The translations under genes and the position numbers were made by a program. The notes beneath the pieces are model-generated. The model was not told where the DNA came from. It saw only the letters and a program-made list of their open reading frames with translations, and searched no databases. A DNA stretch of 56,499 bases from Solimonas sp040391865 (lineage in GTDB: Bacteria > Pseudomonadota > Gammaproteobacteria > Nevskiales > Nevskiaceae): the NCBI GenBank assembly GCA_040391865.1, contig JBEBWZ010000003.1, positions 1 through 56,499 on the forward strand. Direction: 5' to 3'. The first letter of the stretch is position 1, and the number at the start of each line of letters is the position of its first letter. Positions 1 through 8,375 of the stretch are shown here, piece by piece.

Positions 1-863
1 TCCCGCACCGCCTGCTCGAAGGCTTCGCCGACATAGACGTCGAAGTGGCCGATGTCGTAGTGCTTCACTTCCGCTTTCTTGCCGATGCGCCGGGCGGTGG
101 CTTCCGCAGCGGATGGCGGGGCAACGGAGTCGCGGGTGCAGATGCAGATCAGGGTGGGGCAATGGAGTTGCGCGGCTTTGCTGACCGGGCGGTAGAGCGG
201 CAGTTGCAGCATCCAGCCGGCGGTGATTTCGTTGCGCCAGTCCGGCGGTGCGATGGCACCGTAGCCGGGAACCGCGTCGGCGCTGGACAGCGATCCGAGC
301 TGGCCCGGTGCGGAGATGATGGGGATGCGGTGGCGGCGGCCGAATACCGAGCCGATGACGTCGCGCATGGCATGGCCCGCGATGCGTAGTGCGTAGGGCA
401 GGCCGGCATAGCCGATCACGTTCAGGAACGCGGCCCGGCCGTCCATCATCGGGCCCTGGGCGCTGACGGCGGCGATCTCGCCGTCTTCCGCCGCGGCGAC
501 GATCACATGGCCGCCGGAGAACGAGGAGCCCCACAGCGCGATGCGGTTGCGATCGACATTGGGCAGCTTGCGCGCGTGGCTGATGGCGGCGGCCCAGTCG
601 TCGAGCTGGCCGCGGATCGAGAAGGCCTGGCGCGGTTCGCCGGCGGATTCGCCGAAACCGCGGTAGTCGAACACCAGCACGTTCAGGCCGGCGGCGGCGA
701 AGCGTTCGGCAAAGGCATCCAGCCGTGCGGCGCGTACGCCGCCGAGTCCGTGGGCCATGACCACGCAGGGCGAGCCGGCGCTGCCGCGCAGGCTGTCGTT
801 GGCCGGCTTGTGCCAGGCGGCGGTCAGCGGAACGCCCTTGCTGTTGAAGGTGATCAGGTCCAC
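1..863 (-). CDS. alpha/beta hydrolase, C-terminus cut by window edge
   Basis: Read from a GTG at 863 toward the window start, this gives about 287 residues of a serine alpha/beta hydrolase, probably cytoplasmic. The N-terminal half has the strand-turn MAHGLGG (oxyanion hole region), FDYRGFGES, and the nucleophile elbow GSSFSGG (Gly-X-Ser-X-Gly). Near the edge, CTRDSVAP and DIGHFDVY supply the likely catalytic Asp and His, so the triad is complete. No signal peptide is visible. No in-frame ATG precedes the fold and no strong ribosome-binding site is seen at the GTG, so the start is moderately sure. The family covers dienelactone-hydrolase-like and X-Pro dipeptidyl-like enzymes, so the substrate is unknown. 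Confidence 0.8.
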   Translation of the reverse strand, partial: MDLITFNSKGVPLTAAWHKPANDSLRGSAGSPCVVMAHGLGGVRAARLDAFAERFAAAGLNVLVFDYRGFGESAGEPRQAFSIRGQLDDWAAAISHARKLPNVDRNRIALWGSSFSGGHVIVAAAEDGEIAAVSAQGPMMDGRAAFLNVIGYAGLPYALRIAGHAMRDVIGSVFGRRHRIPIISAPGQLGSLSSADAVPGYGAIAPPDWRNEITAGWMLQLPLYRPVSKAAQLHCPTLICICTRDSVAPPSAAEATARRIGKKAEVKHYDIGHFDVYVGEAFEQAVR

Positions 864-1074
864 GGCTGCAACTCGGTTCGAGGGGAAGGCGGAGTTTAGC
901 GACCCCGGCCCCGGGCAACACCCCTGCGAAAAGGTAGGGGTGCGGCGGCGGCGCGCGGTATAGGCGGGCGGGCGCCCCGAAACCCGTCGGAAATTTATTT
1001 CGCCGGCGTTAACCCCATTGTCGCGGCTGCCACGTTCTACAGGACAGGAATCTTGGCAATGACCGGAGTGGGCG

Positions 1075-2781
1075 ATGCGTTTACGGAAGATAGTGGTGGC
1101 TGCGGCGATGTTTGCACTGGTGTCGGCATGCGGTGGGCAGACGACGCGACAGGGTGACGATCGGGCCCAGGCCCAGGACCAGGCCCAGGCCGAGGCGATG
1201 GCGAGCGCGCAGCTGCAGCTGCAGGCGCGCGAGTCGCGGGCGATGAGTGCGATGGCGATGGATGGCAGGCGTGCCTATGCGCCGCCGCCCGCGGCGATGC
1301 CGATGCCGGAACAGGATCGTGAGAACTACGCCAGGATCGATGAGAACGGGGTGATGCGCGCGGCGGAGACGCCGGTGTCGACCTTCAGTGTCGATGTCGA
1401 TACGGGTTCCTACGCCAATGTGCGGCGTCTGTTGCGCGAAGGGCAGATGCCGCGCGGCGATGCGGTCCGCGTCGAGGAAATGATCAATTATTTCGATTAC
1501 GGCTATGCCCCGCCCAAGGATCGCAGCCAGCCGTTCAGCCTGCATACCGAGATCGCCCCCACGCCGTGGAATGCGAAGACGCAGCTGCTGCGCATCGGTC
1601 TGCAGGGCTGGCGGCCGCAGGGCGAACTGCCGGCGGCGAATCTGGTGTTTCTGGTCGACGTTTCCGGCTCGATGTATTCGCGGGACAAGCTGCCGCTGGT
1701 GAAGGCGTCGCTGAAGCTGTTGGTGCAGCAGCTGGGCGCGCGCGACCGCATCAGCCTGGTGACCTACGGCAGTACCGCGGAGGTGGTGCTGGAGCCCACC
1801 CCCGGCAACCAGCAGGCGACCATCGTTGCCGCGATCGAGCGGATGCAGGCCGAAGGCGGGACCAATGGCGCGTCCGGCATCCAGCTGGCGTATGCGATGG
1901 CGCGTCAGGGGCGGATCGAGAACGGCATCAACCGGGTGATGCTCGCGACCGATGGCGATTTCAATGTCGGCGTCACCAACTTCGAGCAGCTCAAGGAGAT
2001 GGTGGTACGCGAGCGCAAGTCGGGGATCGCGCTGTCGACGCTGGGTTACGGGCGCGGCAACTACAACGATCACCTGATGGAACAGCTGGCGGACGCCGGC
2101 AATGGCAACTACAGCTATATCGACGGGATCGAGGAAGCGCGCCGCGCGCTGGTGCAATCGCGCGCCGCGACGCTGCTGACGATCGCCAGCGACGTGAAGA
2201 TCCAGGTCGAGTTCAACCCGGCGGTGGTCGCGGAATACCGGCTGATCGGCTATGAGAACCGTGCCTTGCAGCGCGAGGATTTTGCCAACGATCAGGTCGA
2301 TGCCGGTGAGATCGGTGCCGGGCACAGTGTGACCGCGCTGTACGAGATCGCGCTGGTGGGCAGCGGTGGCGAGCGCATCGAGCCGCTGCGCTACGGTGCG
2401 AAGGAAACGGCCGCGCAGGGTGGCGAGCTGGCGCATCTGCGCTTGCGCTACAAGCGTCCCGGCGAAAGCGAGAGCCGGCTGATCGAGCAGCCCTTGCTGC
2501 GCAAGCAGATGCTGGCGTCTTCGCAGCAGGCCAGCGAATCGTTCCGGTTTGCGGCCGCGGTGGCGGCCTTTGGCCAGACGTTGCGCGGTGGCCGCTACAC
2601 GGGCGACTATCGCTATGATCAGATCGTCGAACTGGCGCACGGTGCGCGCGGCGACGATCCCGATGGCTGGCGTGCCGAATTCGTGCGGCTGGTGCAATTG
2701 ACCAAATCCTTTGATGCCACTGATGCCACAGGGCAGGGCGGAGCAACCGGAGAGTGTGGCTCTGAGCGCGGATGCGAGTAG
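1075..2781 (+). CDS. vWA-domain lipoprotein, YfbK-like
   Basis: This 568-residue protein begins with a lipoprotein signal ending in LVSAC (Cys19), then a low-complexity Gln/Ala/Met segment (about 30-95). A vWA-associated N-terminal region precedes a von Willebrand factor A domain from about residue 188. Its MIDAS is intact: DVSGS with Asp195, Ser197 and Ser199, followed later by GGTNG and ATDGDFNVG. The C-terminal part matches the region usually found in YfbK-type proteins. These are envelope proteins of unknown function thought to bind partners through a divalent metal. The end overlaps the following sigma factor gene by about 70 bases, suggesting one transcriptional unit in which the vWA protein may belong to the sigma/anti-sigma signalling output. 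Confidence 0.88.
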   Translation: MRLRKIVVAAAMFALVSACGGQTTRQGDDRAQAQDQAQAEAMASAQLQLQARESRAMSAMAMDGRRAYAPPPAAMPMPEQDRENYARIDENGVMRAAETPVSTFSVDVDTGSYANVRRLLREGQMPRGDAVRVEEMINYFDYGYAPPKDRSQPFSLHTEIAPTPWNAKTQLLRIGLQGWRPQGELPAANLVFLVDVSGSMYSRDKLPLVKASLKLLVQQLGARDRISLVTYGSTAEVVLEPTPGNQQATIVAAIERMQAEGGTNGASGIQLAYAMARQGRIENGINRVMLATDGDFNVGVTNFEQLKEMVVRERKSGIALSTLGYGRGNYNDHLMEQLADAGNGNYSYIDGIEEARRALVQSRAATLLTIASDVKIQVEFNPAVVAEYRLIGYENRALQREDFANDQVDAGEIGAGHSVTALYEIALVGSGGERIEPLRYGAKETAAQGGELAHLRLRYKRPGESESRLIEQPLLRKQMLASSQQASESFRFAAAVAAFGQTLRGGRYTGDYRYDQIVELAHGARGDDPDGWRAEFVRLVQLTKSFDATDATGQGGATGECGSERGCE

Positions 2782-3298
2782 CGACGAGACTTTGATGCTG
2801 GCCTATGTCGGCGGCGATGCAGGTGCTTTCGAGCAGCTGTACCGCCGTCACAAGGACGGCCTGTATCGCTATTTCCTGCGTCACGTCGAACCGCGCGACA
2901 TGGCCGCCGAACTGTTCCAGGATGTGTGGCACAACCTGATCCAGGCGCGCGCGCGTTACCGCGACGACGCCCCTTTCGGCGCCTGGCTGTACAAGCTGGC
3001 ACACAACCGTCTGATTGATCATTACCGCCGCCAGCGGCCCGCCGAAGCGGTGCCGGAAGATCTGGCCGCGGCCGAAACGCAGCAGCCGGAGGTGATGGCG
3101 ATGCAGTCGCAGCAGGCGCAGCGTCTGCTCGCGGCGCTGGGGCGCCTGCCACCGGAACAGCGCGAGATCATCGTGCTGCGCGAGGAGCAGGAGCTGACGC
3201 TGGAGCAGATCGCGGTGATTCAGGAGGTCGGGCGCGAAACCGTCAAAAGCCGTTTGCGTTACGCGCTGGCGAAGCTGCGGGAGGTGCTCGATGACTGA
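2714..3298 (+). CDS. ECF-type RNA polymerase sigma factor
   Basis: This sigma-70-family protein of about 194 residues has region 2 (AFEQLYRRHKDGLYRYFLR, then DMAAELFQDVW and PFGAWLYKLAHNRLIDHYRR) and region 4 (LPPEQREIIVLREEQELTLE, then GRETVKSRLRYALAKLRE). It lacks regions 1.1 and 3, as expected for an extracytoplasmic-function factor. The start is uncertain: TTG 2711, ATG 2714 and ATG 2723 are in frame and all lie inside the upstream vWA gene, with no clear ribosome-binding site, so translation may be coupled. Its stop overlaps the start of the next gene within ATGACTGA, the usual arrangement for a sigma factor and its membrane regulator. Confidence 0.9.
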   Translation: MPLMPQGRAEQPESVALSADASSDETLMLAYVGGDAGAFEQLYRRHKDGLYRYFLRHVEPRDMAAELFQDVWHNLIQARARYRDDAPFGAWLYKLAHNRLIDHYRRQRPAEAVPEDLAAAETQQPEVMAMQSQQAQRLLAALGRLPPEQREIIVLREEQELTLEQIAVIQEVGRETVKSRLRYALAKLREVLDD

Positions 3299-4388
3299 TC
3301 CCGATCGCGATTTGCTGGATTACCTCAACCGGCGCAGTCCACTGTCTGCACGTTACCGCGAGATCAGTGACGAGCGCACGCCGCCGGAGCTCGATGCCGC
3401 GGTGCTGCAGCAGGCGCGCATCGCCGTGCGGACGCCGGCGGCCAGGCCGTCGCGGCGGCGTTGGATGGTACCGCTGGCCTTGGCGGCCACCCTGGTCGTC
3501 GGCGTCGATCTGGTCTGGCGCTTGCAGGATCTGCGTACGCCGACGGTGGCGGCCGTGACGGGATCAACCGAGGTGGCGATGGCACCGCAGGCGGCGGGAT
3601 CGTCGCCGCGCGACACGCCGATGCCAAGGTCGAATGAGTTTCCACCGCCGCCGCCCGCGCCGGCCGCCACCGTGCCGGCCGCCGCGGCGCCGGGTCTGGC
3701 GGTGGCGCAGGTCGAGCAAGACGGTGATCGCTTGCGGGTCGCGGCAGCGCCGCCAGTCGCCGCTGCGGCGATCGCGGCGTCTGAAGCGTCATGGCTGGCG
3801 TCCGCTGACGAGGACTCCGGCGCGTTGGCTGACGCTGAGCCAGCGTCGGACATTGCCGCGGCCGAGGCCGATGCTTCGACGGCGGCTGCGACGTCCACGG
3901 ATGAAGGTGAACTCGCGGCAGCGGCCCCCATGGAACATGAAGCGCAGTCGCAGGCCAGAGCGGCAGCCGAGGCGGCTGCGCGCGAGCTGGCGCAGGCGAA
4001 AACGGCTGAAGATTCCGGGCGGCTGGCTGCGTCGATGGCGCGCAACGCAGTGGCCGCACCGCACCGGTCGATCCCGGAGCTGTCGATCGTCAAGAGCAGC
4101 CTGCACCAGGCCCAGGCCGCGGCCGCCGATCTGGCCGAGCTGTTGCGGGCGGGCAAGCACGATGAAGTGAAGGCGCGCTATCAGCTCGAGCTGACGCGGC
4201 AGGCGCTGCAGGATGCCGCAGCCATCTTTGCCGAACCGCTGCATCCGGTCTTCGCGCAGGACAAGGATGGCAGCTGGCGCGTGGGGTATTACGACGAGCA
4301 GCGGAACATGCGTTGCCTGGCACGCCTGCGGCCGCTGAGCCCGTCCGGCTGGCGGCTGGTGGAACTGACCACACGACCGGCGAAGTAA
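3291..4388 (+). CDS. probable membrane anti-sigma factor, Ala-rich
   Basis: This 365-residue protein overlaps the ECF sigma gene by 8 bases. It has a cytoplasmic N-terminus of about 57 residues, one membrane segment (about 59-75, WMVPLALAATLVVGVDLVW), then a long Ala/Pro/Glu-rich stretch (about 90-260) with coiled-coil-like character. A compact C-terminal domain (about 270-365) ends DGSWRVGYYDEQRNMRCLAR. The size, topology and position fit an anti-sigma factor, but no clear zinc-binding ZAS motif is present in the N-terminal part, so this is inferred from context. The low-complexity middle probably spans the periplasm and connects the membrane anchor to the C-terminal domain. Confidence 0.65.
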   Translation: MTDPDRDLLDYLNRRSPLSARYREISDERTPPELDAAVLQQARIAVRTPAARPSRRRWMVPLALAATLVVGVDLVWRLQDLRTPTVAAVTGSTEVAMAPQAAGSSPRDTPMPRSNEFPPPPPAPAATVPAAAAPGLAVAQVEQDGDRLRVAAAPPVAAAAIAASEASWLASADEDSGALADAEPASDIAAAEADASTAAATSTDEGELAAAAPMEHEAQSQARAAAEAAARELAQAKTAEDSGRLAASMARNAVAAPHRSIPELSIVKSSLHQAQAAAADLAELLRAGKHDEVKARYQLELTRQALQDAAAIFAEPLHPVFAQDKDGSWRVGYYDEQRNMRCLARLRPLSPSGWRLVELTTRPAK

Positions 4389-4565
4389 AAGCAGCCGGGT
4401 GACGCTCCGGGGATGGCGGCACGCGAACCGTCACTGCGGCGTGTCGCAGAACGGGCAGCAGCGGTTTCGTCTGCGGTTTGCACCGACCTGCGGTATGGAT
4501 CGGCTCGCGTCCGTTGGTCGATCGACATTCTCCACAGGGCCCAACCGCCACGGGGCCCAACAGAA

Positions 4566-4588
4566 AACGCCCGCTGATCGCGGGCGTT
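4566..4588 (-). terminator. rho-independent terminator of the BamE-like gene
   Basis: A perfect 9-bp stem (AACGCCCGC / GCGGGCGTT) with a 5-base loop lies just beyond the stop of the minus-strand gene at 4616. Read on the minus strand it runs into TTTT. On the plus strand the T-run is poor, so it mainly serves the minus-strand gene. Confidence 0.75.
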
Positions 4589-4615
4589 CCTGATTCCGTA
4601 TCCCCTCAACTGCGC

Positions 4616-5359
4616 TCAGGGAAAACCGCTCTCGTCGGCGTTGATGATCACTTCCACCACACGCTGGCCGGAGGAGTAGGCGCTGTTGTTGGCGAACACC
4701 AGGCGACCCTGGCCCTTGTACAAGCCATAGGTGCGGTAGGAATCGCCGCCCTTGAAGTTGAACGGGTTGAAGGCCTTGCCGGTGATGTGGCCGCTGGTGG
4801 CGGTCGGCGGGCCGGCGATGGCGTAGGCCTCTTCCATCGACATGCCGACCTTGATCTCGCTGAGCGGCTTGAACTGGCCGCTGCCGGCGGCGGCCGCAGT
4901 CGTCTGCTTGGCGCTGCTGCCGGCCTTGGCGGCCACCTTGTCCAGCGAGGTGCTGCCGGCGACGTACTGCGCGTCGTCCGGACCGCCGACATCGCCTGCG
5001 GCGCGCTCGCAATGCTTGCGGGCCTTGCGATGCGTGCCGTCGTTGTCGGCAAGGCTCTTGATCACGTTGTAGTAACGCTTGCCGCCAGCGGCAGCCAGGG
5101 CCTTGCAGCTCCAGGCCACGGCATCGACCCCGGTGCCGGTGCCGTCGTTCTTGTTCTTCAGCGCCGCTTCCGCGAGGGCATCCAGCACCACCGGATCGGC
5201 GCCGGTGTTGGCAATGCTCTGTGCCGCGCTGCGCAGGCTGGCCGGGCCACCCTGCGTGATCTGATCCAGCTTGTACTGATTGCCCGCATCCAGTGCCGCG
5301 ATGGCGGCGCCCGATACCAGTACGCTGGCCGCAGCCAGCGCACACCAAGTGTGTTTCAT
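4616..5359 (-). CDS. secreted protein with BamE/SmpA-like C-terminal domain
   Basis: This 247-residue protein has a Sec signal peptide (MKHTWCALAAASVLVSGAAIA, cleavage after about 21). A helical Ala-rich part follows (about 22-125), containing two cysteines that could pair (SCKALAA and KHCERAA). A linker rich in Ala/Ser/Thr leads to a C-terminal domain (about 165-247). The phrase IKVGMSMEEAYAIAGPPT in that domain closely resembles the first helix-turn of BamE/SmpA-type small outer-membrane lipoproteins. There is no lipobox, so it is probably periplasmic. A purine-rich CTGGAGATTC precedes the start. The function is unknown. The BamE-like fold suggests binding to an envelope partner, not catalysis. 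Confidence 0.7.
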   Translation of the reverse strand: MKHTWCALAAASVLVSGAAIAALDAGNQYKLDQITQGGPASLRSAAQSIANTGADPVVLDALAEAALKNKNDGTGTGVDAVAWSCKALAAAGGKRYYNVIKSLADNDGTHRKARKHCERAAGDVGGPDDAQYVAGSTSLDKVAAKAGSSAKQTTAAAAGSGQFKPLSEIKVGMSMEEAYAIAGPPTATSGHITGKAFNPFNFKGGDSYRTYGLYKGQGRLVFANNSAYSSGQRVVEVIINADESGFP

Positions 5360-5496
5360 TCGTGAATCTCCAGGTGGTTGGCTGCCGGCGCCCAGTCGAC
5401 GACGGTTCCCCGCAGCGGCGTGTGGATTCTAGCTGCGGCGAACGTCAGCCAGTGTGACGTCCGCCGCGTTTCCGGAGCGATTCGATACCCGCCGTT

Positions 5497-6270
5497 CTAG
5501 GCGGCGTAGGTGCGCTCGAGGTACTCGAGAATCGCGGCCGATTCGTACATTTCGCTGCCGGTATTGGGATCGATCAGGTAAGGCACCTGTACCCGCTGCG
5601 TGCGCTCGTACAGTGCGCTGCGATTGCGGGTGGTGCCCTTCGGCCCCTTGAACAGCCGGTCGCGGAACAGCGCCGGGCCCAGATCCGTGGCGCGACCCTT
5701 GCCGGTATTGCGCAGCAGGTAGGGCAGCTCCAGCTCGCACAGACGCTCGCGCACCGGACGCGAGTAGGGGCTGGACTCGAAGCTGTACAGCTCCAGCGGT
5801 TGCGCGGGCGCCTGCGAGGCCCGCGCCTTCAGGCCTCGGACTCCGCGCAGGGAAATGCGCGCGATGCTGGCGGCGAGTGCGCTGCCGACGGCCACGCGCC
5901 GTGACCAGCCGCGCGTCTTGCGGCTGCTGCCGGCATAGGTGCGCGCGAGGTATTCGATGATGTCTGCGGACTCATACAGCCGCGCGCCGGTGTTCGGGTC
6001 GACCAGAAACGGGAATTGCGCCTTGCCGCCCAAGGTCTGTGCCTTGGGACGGAAGCGTTGGCCGTTCTTGGGGCAAGGCAGGATCAGGGCATCGAGATCC
6101 ATCTCGGTCAGCGCTTCCCGCACGATGCGGCAATACGGGCTGGCTTCGAACTCGTACAGTTCCAGCGGCTTTTCCGGGTGCTTGCGCGCCTGGCGTGCTG
6201 CCATGGTGCCGCGCCAGCCGGCGACGCTGCTGGCAAGGGTGGAGCTGATCAGATCGAGCGGGCGGGTCAT
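5497..6270 (-). CDS. tandem glutathione S-transferase N-terminal-domain protein
   Basis: This 257-residue protein is built from two thioredoxin-fold GST N-terminal domains. The first (about 36-112) has LELYEFEASPYCRIVREAL with Cys47 in the CxxS/redox position. The second (about 159-257) has LELYSFESSPYSRPVRERL, where that position is Ser170. Each ends with a matching VDPNTGARLYES(A)DIIEYL / IDPNTGSEMYESAAILEYL glutathione-binding loop. No all-helical GST C-terminal domain is present in either half. The pattern fits an internal duplication in which only the first copy keeps the redox cysteine. A role in thiol redox or glutathione conjugation is likely, but the substrate is unknown. Confidence 0.82.
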   Translation of the reverse strand: MTRPLDLISSTLASSVAGWRGTMAARQARKHPEKPLELYEFEASPYCRIVREALTEMDLDALILPCPKNGQRFRPKAQTLGGKAQFPFLVDPNTGARLYESADIIEYLARTYAGSSRKTRGWSRRVAVGSALAASIARISLRGVRGLKARASQAPAQPLELYSFESSPYSRPVRERLCELELPYLLRNTGKGRATDLGPALFRDRLFKGPKGTTRNRSALYERTQRVQVPYLIDPNTGSEMYESAAILEYLERTYAA

Positions 6271-6329
6271 GGCAAGGATAAGAGGGCTGAGGGACAGCGC
6301 CCATTATCGGCCGAGCGCCGCGTGCCGGT

Positions 6330-6815
6330 TCAAGTCTTGCCGCGCGGTCGGCGCGCATGCGTTCCCGGCGGGTGCGCATGCGTGTTTTCGATCGACGCCC
6401 CCGCTGCCGGCGGCAGCTGTTGCAGCGCATCGAGAATGCCGCAGCTGTCGCCGCCCGCCGCCGGCGTGCAGGCCTGGCGCAGCGTCCGCAGACGTTGCTC
6501 CAGCGCCCGCAGGTTCTGCAGTCGCGCCTGCACATGCAGCAAATGTTCGTCCAGCAGCTGATCGATGCCGGCGCAACCGCCGTCCGCCTGATCCGCCAGC
6601 TGCAGCAGGGCGCGGATTTCATCCAGCGTCATGTCGAGCGCGCGGCACTGACGGATCAGACCCAGTCGCTGCACATGCGTGGCGTCGTAGACACGATAGT
6701 TGGCCGCGGTGCGCTGTGGCGCCGCGAGCAGGCCTTCGCTTTCGTAGTAGCGGATGGTTTCGACCGCACAGCCGGTTTCGCGTGCGAGCGTGCCGATGGT
6801 CAGAAGCTTGGGCAT
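6330..6815 (-). CDS. MerR-family Cd(II)/Pb(II)-type regulator
   Basis: This 161-residue regulator has an N-terminal MerR winged helix (LLTIGTLARETGCAVETIRY, then GLLAAPQRTAANYRVY), a dimerisation helix (HLLHVQARLQNLRALEQRL) and a metal-site pattern of three cysteines: Cys81 (GGCAGID), Cys116 and Cys125 (CTPAAGGDSCGIL). This spacing is that of CadR/PbrR-type Cd/Pb/Zn sensors. The C-terminal tail has several His residues. The ATG at 6815 (MPKLLTIG) is preferred over one at 6848 because the longer start would put coding sequence over the divergent promoter elements. The divergent neighbour is a CDF metal exporter, which this protein most likely activates. Confidence 0.85.
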   Translation of the reverse strand: MPKLLTIGTLARETGCAVETIRYYESEGLLAAPQRTAANYRVYDATHVQRLGLIRQCRALDMTLDEIRALLQLADQADGGCAGIDQLLDEHLLHVQARLQNLRALEQRLRTLRQACTPAAGGDSCGILDALQQLPPAAGASIENTHAHPPGTHARRPRGKT

Positions 6816-6837
6816 GGGGCGGATCGCCGACGGAAAC

Positions 6838-6868
6838 TTGACCCTCAAGTTACTACAGGCCCTGCAAT
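6838..6868 (+). promoter_or_regulatory. MerR-type promoter/operator for the CDF exporter
   Basis: TTGACC (6838-6843) and TGCAAT (6863-6868) are separated by 19 bp, the over-long spacer typical of MerR-controlled promoters. The spacer carries an imperfect dyad, ACCCTCAAGTTACTACAGG, close in form to CadR/PbrR operators as I remember them. It drives toward the gene at 6969 and lies just upstream of the regulator's start. Confidence 0.7.
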
Positions 6869-6968
6869 GGCGCCGGGTTCAACCAGGAGCGTCCCATGTG
6901 CTTTGACAACGACGGTTCGCGGACGAGCGGACGCGCCGCAAACCGGCGCAGGCGATAGACTGCCACCC

Positions 6969-7973
6969 ATGTCCAAGTCCAGTTCCTCGCCCCGTTCTTC
7001 CGGGTCGGCAGCGCCTCACGCGCACGACGATTCCCACGATCATTCCCATGAGTCGGGTCATGGGCATTCGCACCACCACGGGCACGGCGCCCATGCGCAC
7101 GGCCCCAGTTCCGGACGGCGGCTGGCGGTCGCTTTCGTCATTACCGCCAGTTACATGGTGGTGGAAGCGGTGGCCGGCTTCTGGACCGGCAGTCTCGCGT
7201 TGCTGTCCGATGCCGCACACATGTTCTCCGACGCCGCGTCGCTGGCGCTGGCGCTGCTCGCGGTGCGCCTGGCGCAGCGGCCGGCGGACGCGCGGCGCAG
7301 TTATGGTCACGGCCGCTACGAAGTGCTGGCGGCGTTCGTCAACGGCCTGACCCTGATGCTGCTGGGGGTTTGGATCGTGGTCGAGGGCTTGCAGCGTCTG
7401 TTCGAACCCGTCGCGGTGATGGGTACGCCGATGCTGGTGGTGGCGGTGATCGGCGCGATCGTCAATCTGGCGATGTTCGCGTACCTGCATCGCGAAGGCG
7501 GCAATCTCAACGTGCAGGGCGCTGCCGCGCATGTGCTGTCCGATCTGCTCGGCTCCGCCGCGGCGATCATCGCCGCGCTGGTGATCCTCGGCACCGGCTG
7601 GATGATGGCCGACCCGCTGCTGTCGATGCTGGTGGCGCTGCTGACCGGGCGCATGGGCTGGATCGTGACGCGCGCATCGGCGCATGTGCTGCTCGAAGGG
7701 CATCCGCCGGATCTGGATCTGCCGACGCTGGAGCGTGGCCTGAGCGCCGCAGTGCCGGCGCTGGAAGGCATTCATCACGTCCATGCCTGGGCAATCACGC
7801 CTGAACGGCCGCAACTGACCTTTCACGCGCGTCTGATTCCGGGCGCCGATGGCGGCGCGGCGCTGGCTGAAATCCAGCGCTTCCTAAGCGAACACTATCC
7901 GCGTGTGCATGCCACGGTGCAGGTGGAGCCGGCGGGAGAGGATGCCTGCGGACCGGGGCACGAGTGCGGGTGA
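6969..7973 (+). CDS. CDF-family metal cation exporter (CzcD/ZitB-like)
   Basis: This 334-residue inner-membrane protein opens with a His/Asp-rich tail (about 16-48: HAHDDSHDHSHESGHGHSH and more) that probably binds metal. Six membrane helices follow. The conserved site SDAAHMFSDAASL in TM2 and the paired HVLSDLLGS in TM5 give the Asp/His metal-transport residues of zinc-type cation diffusion facilitators. The cytoplasmic C-terminal domain includes GIHHVHAWAI and ends CGPGHECG. It exchanges cytoplasmic Zn/Cd for protons. It sits divergently to a CadR/PbrR-like regulator behind a MerR-type promoter, so induction by Cd, Pb or Zn is expected. The ATG at 6969 gives the normal family length. Confidence 0.9.
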   Translation: MSKSSSSPRSSGSAAPHAHDDSHDHSHESGHGHSHHHGHGAHAHGPSSGRRLAVAFVITASYMVVEAVAGFWTGSLALLSDAAHMFSDAASLALALLAVRLAQRPADARRSYGHGRYEVLAAFVNGLTLMLLGVWIVVEGLQRLFEPVAVMGTPMLVVAVIGAIVNLAMFAYLHREGGNLNVQGAAAHVLSDLLGSAAAIIAALVILGTGWMMADPLLSMLVALLTGRMGWIVTRASAHVLLEGHPPDLDLPTLERGLSAAVPALEGIHHVHAWAITPERPQLTFHARLIPGADGGAALAEIQRFLSEHYPRVHATVQVEPAGEDACGPGHECG

Positions 7974-8118
7974 TGCCGCGCGTGGTCCGTCACGCTCTGG
8001 TGTCGGCTTCGCGTTGCGCGCTTGAGCCGACCTGCGGTTCGCGCGTCGCCGATTGATTGCACGTAGGTTGTCGAGCCGCAGACGGATCCGACGTTGCTGT
8101 CGGTAGTGAGCCGCCCCT

Positions 8119-8164
8119 CACCCTCTCTCCCTCTCCCCGCACGCGGGGAGAGGGAGAGAGGGTG
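8119..8164. repeat. long palindromic intergenic repeat
   Basis: A perfect 20-bp inverted repeat (CACCCTCTCTCCCTCTCCCC and its complement) flanks the 6-base centre GCACGC. Pyrimidine/purine-strand palindromes of this CTCTCCC...CCCCG type are common dispersed intergenic elements in high-GC Gammaproteobacteria. It could also work as a transcription end for the CDF gene, though no T-run follows. Confidence 0.75.
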
Positions 8165-8275
8165 GTCTGCAGGCTTTGGCGTTGTTTGCAGGAGGGGAGG
8201 TTTAGATCCCTACGGCGTGGAGAGCCGCGGCACTTTTATTTGGAGAGCGGGCTCAGTAGTTTGCCGCTTCCGCAG

Positions 8276-8334
8276 CTCTTGATCGCGCCCCGGCGACGCT
8301 AGGATTCCCGCTGCGTGGGGGCCCTCCACGCTGC
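8276..8334. repeat. direct repeat copy 1
   Basis: This 59-bp segment begins CTCTTGATCGCGCCC and ends CCCTCCACGCTGC. It recurs almost unchanged exactly 100 bp downstream. It contains an imperfect inverted repeat around GCGTGGGGGCCCTCCACGC. The similarity extends upstream to a shared ATTTGGAGAG. Confidence 0.85.
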
Positions 8335-8375
8335 CATTTGGAGAGTAGGTTGCGGTTGTAACGCCGTACCGGACT

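Noticed and set aside
1081..2697. Long open frame on the minus strand opposite the vWA gene
   Set aside because: High-GC third-position bias leaves long antisense frames. The product is Arg/His-rich without motifs, while the plus strand encodes a clear vWA protein. The same holds for 8415-10373, 13213-15018, 25292-27142, 38319-40805 and 48258-49949.
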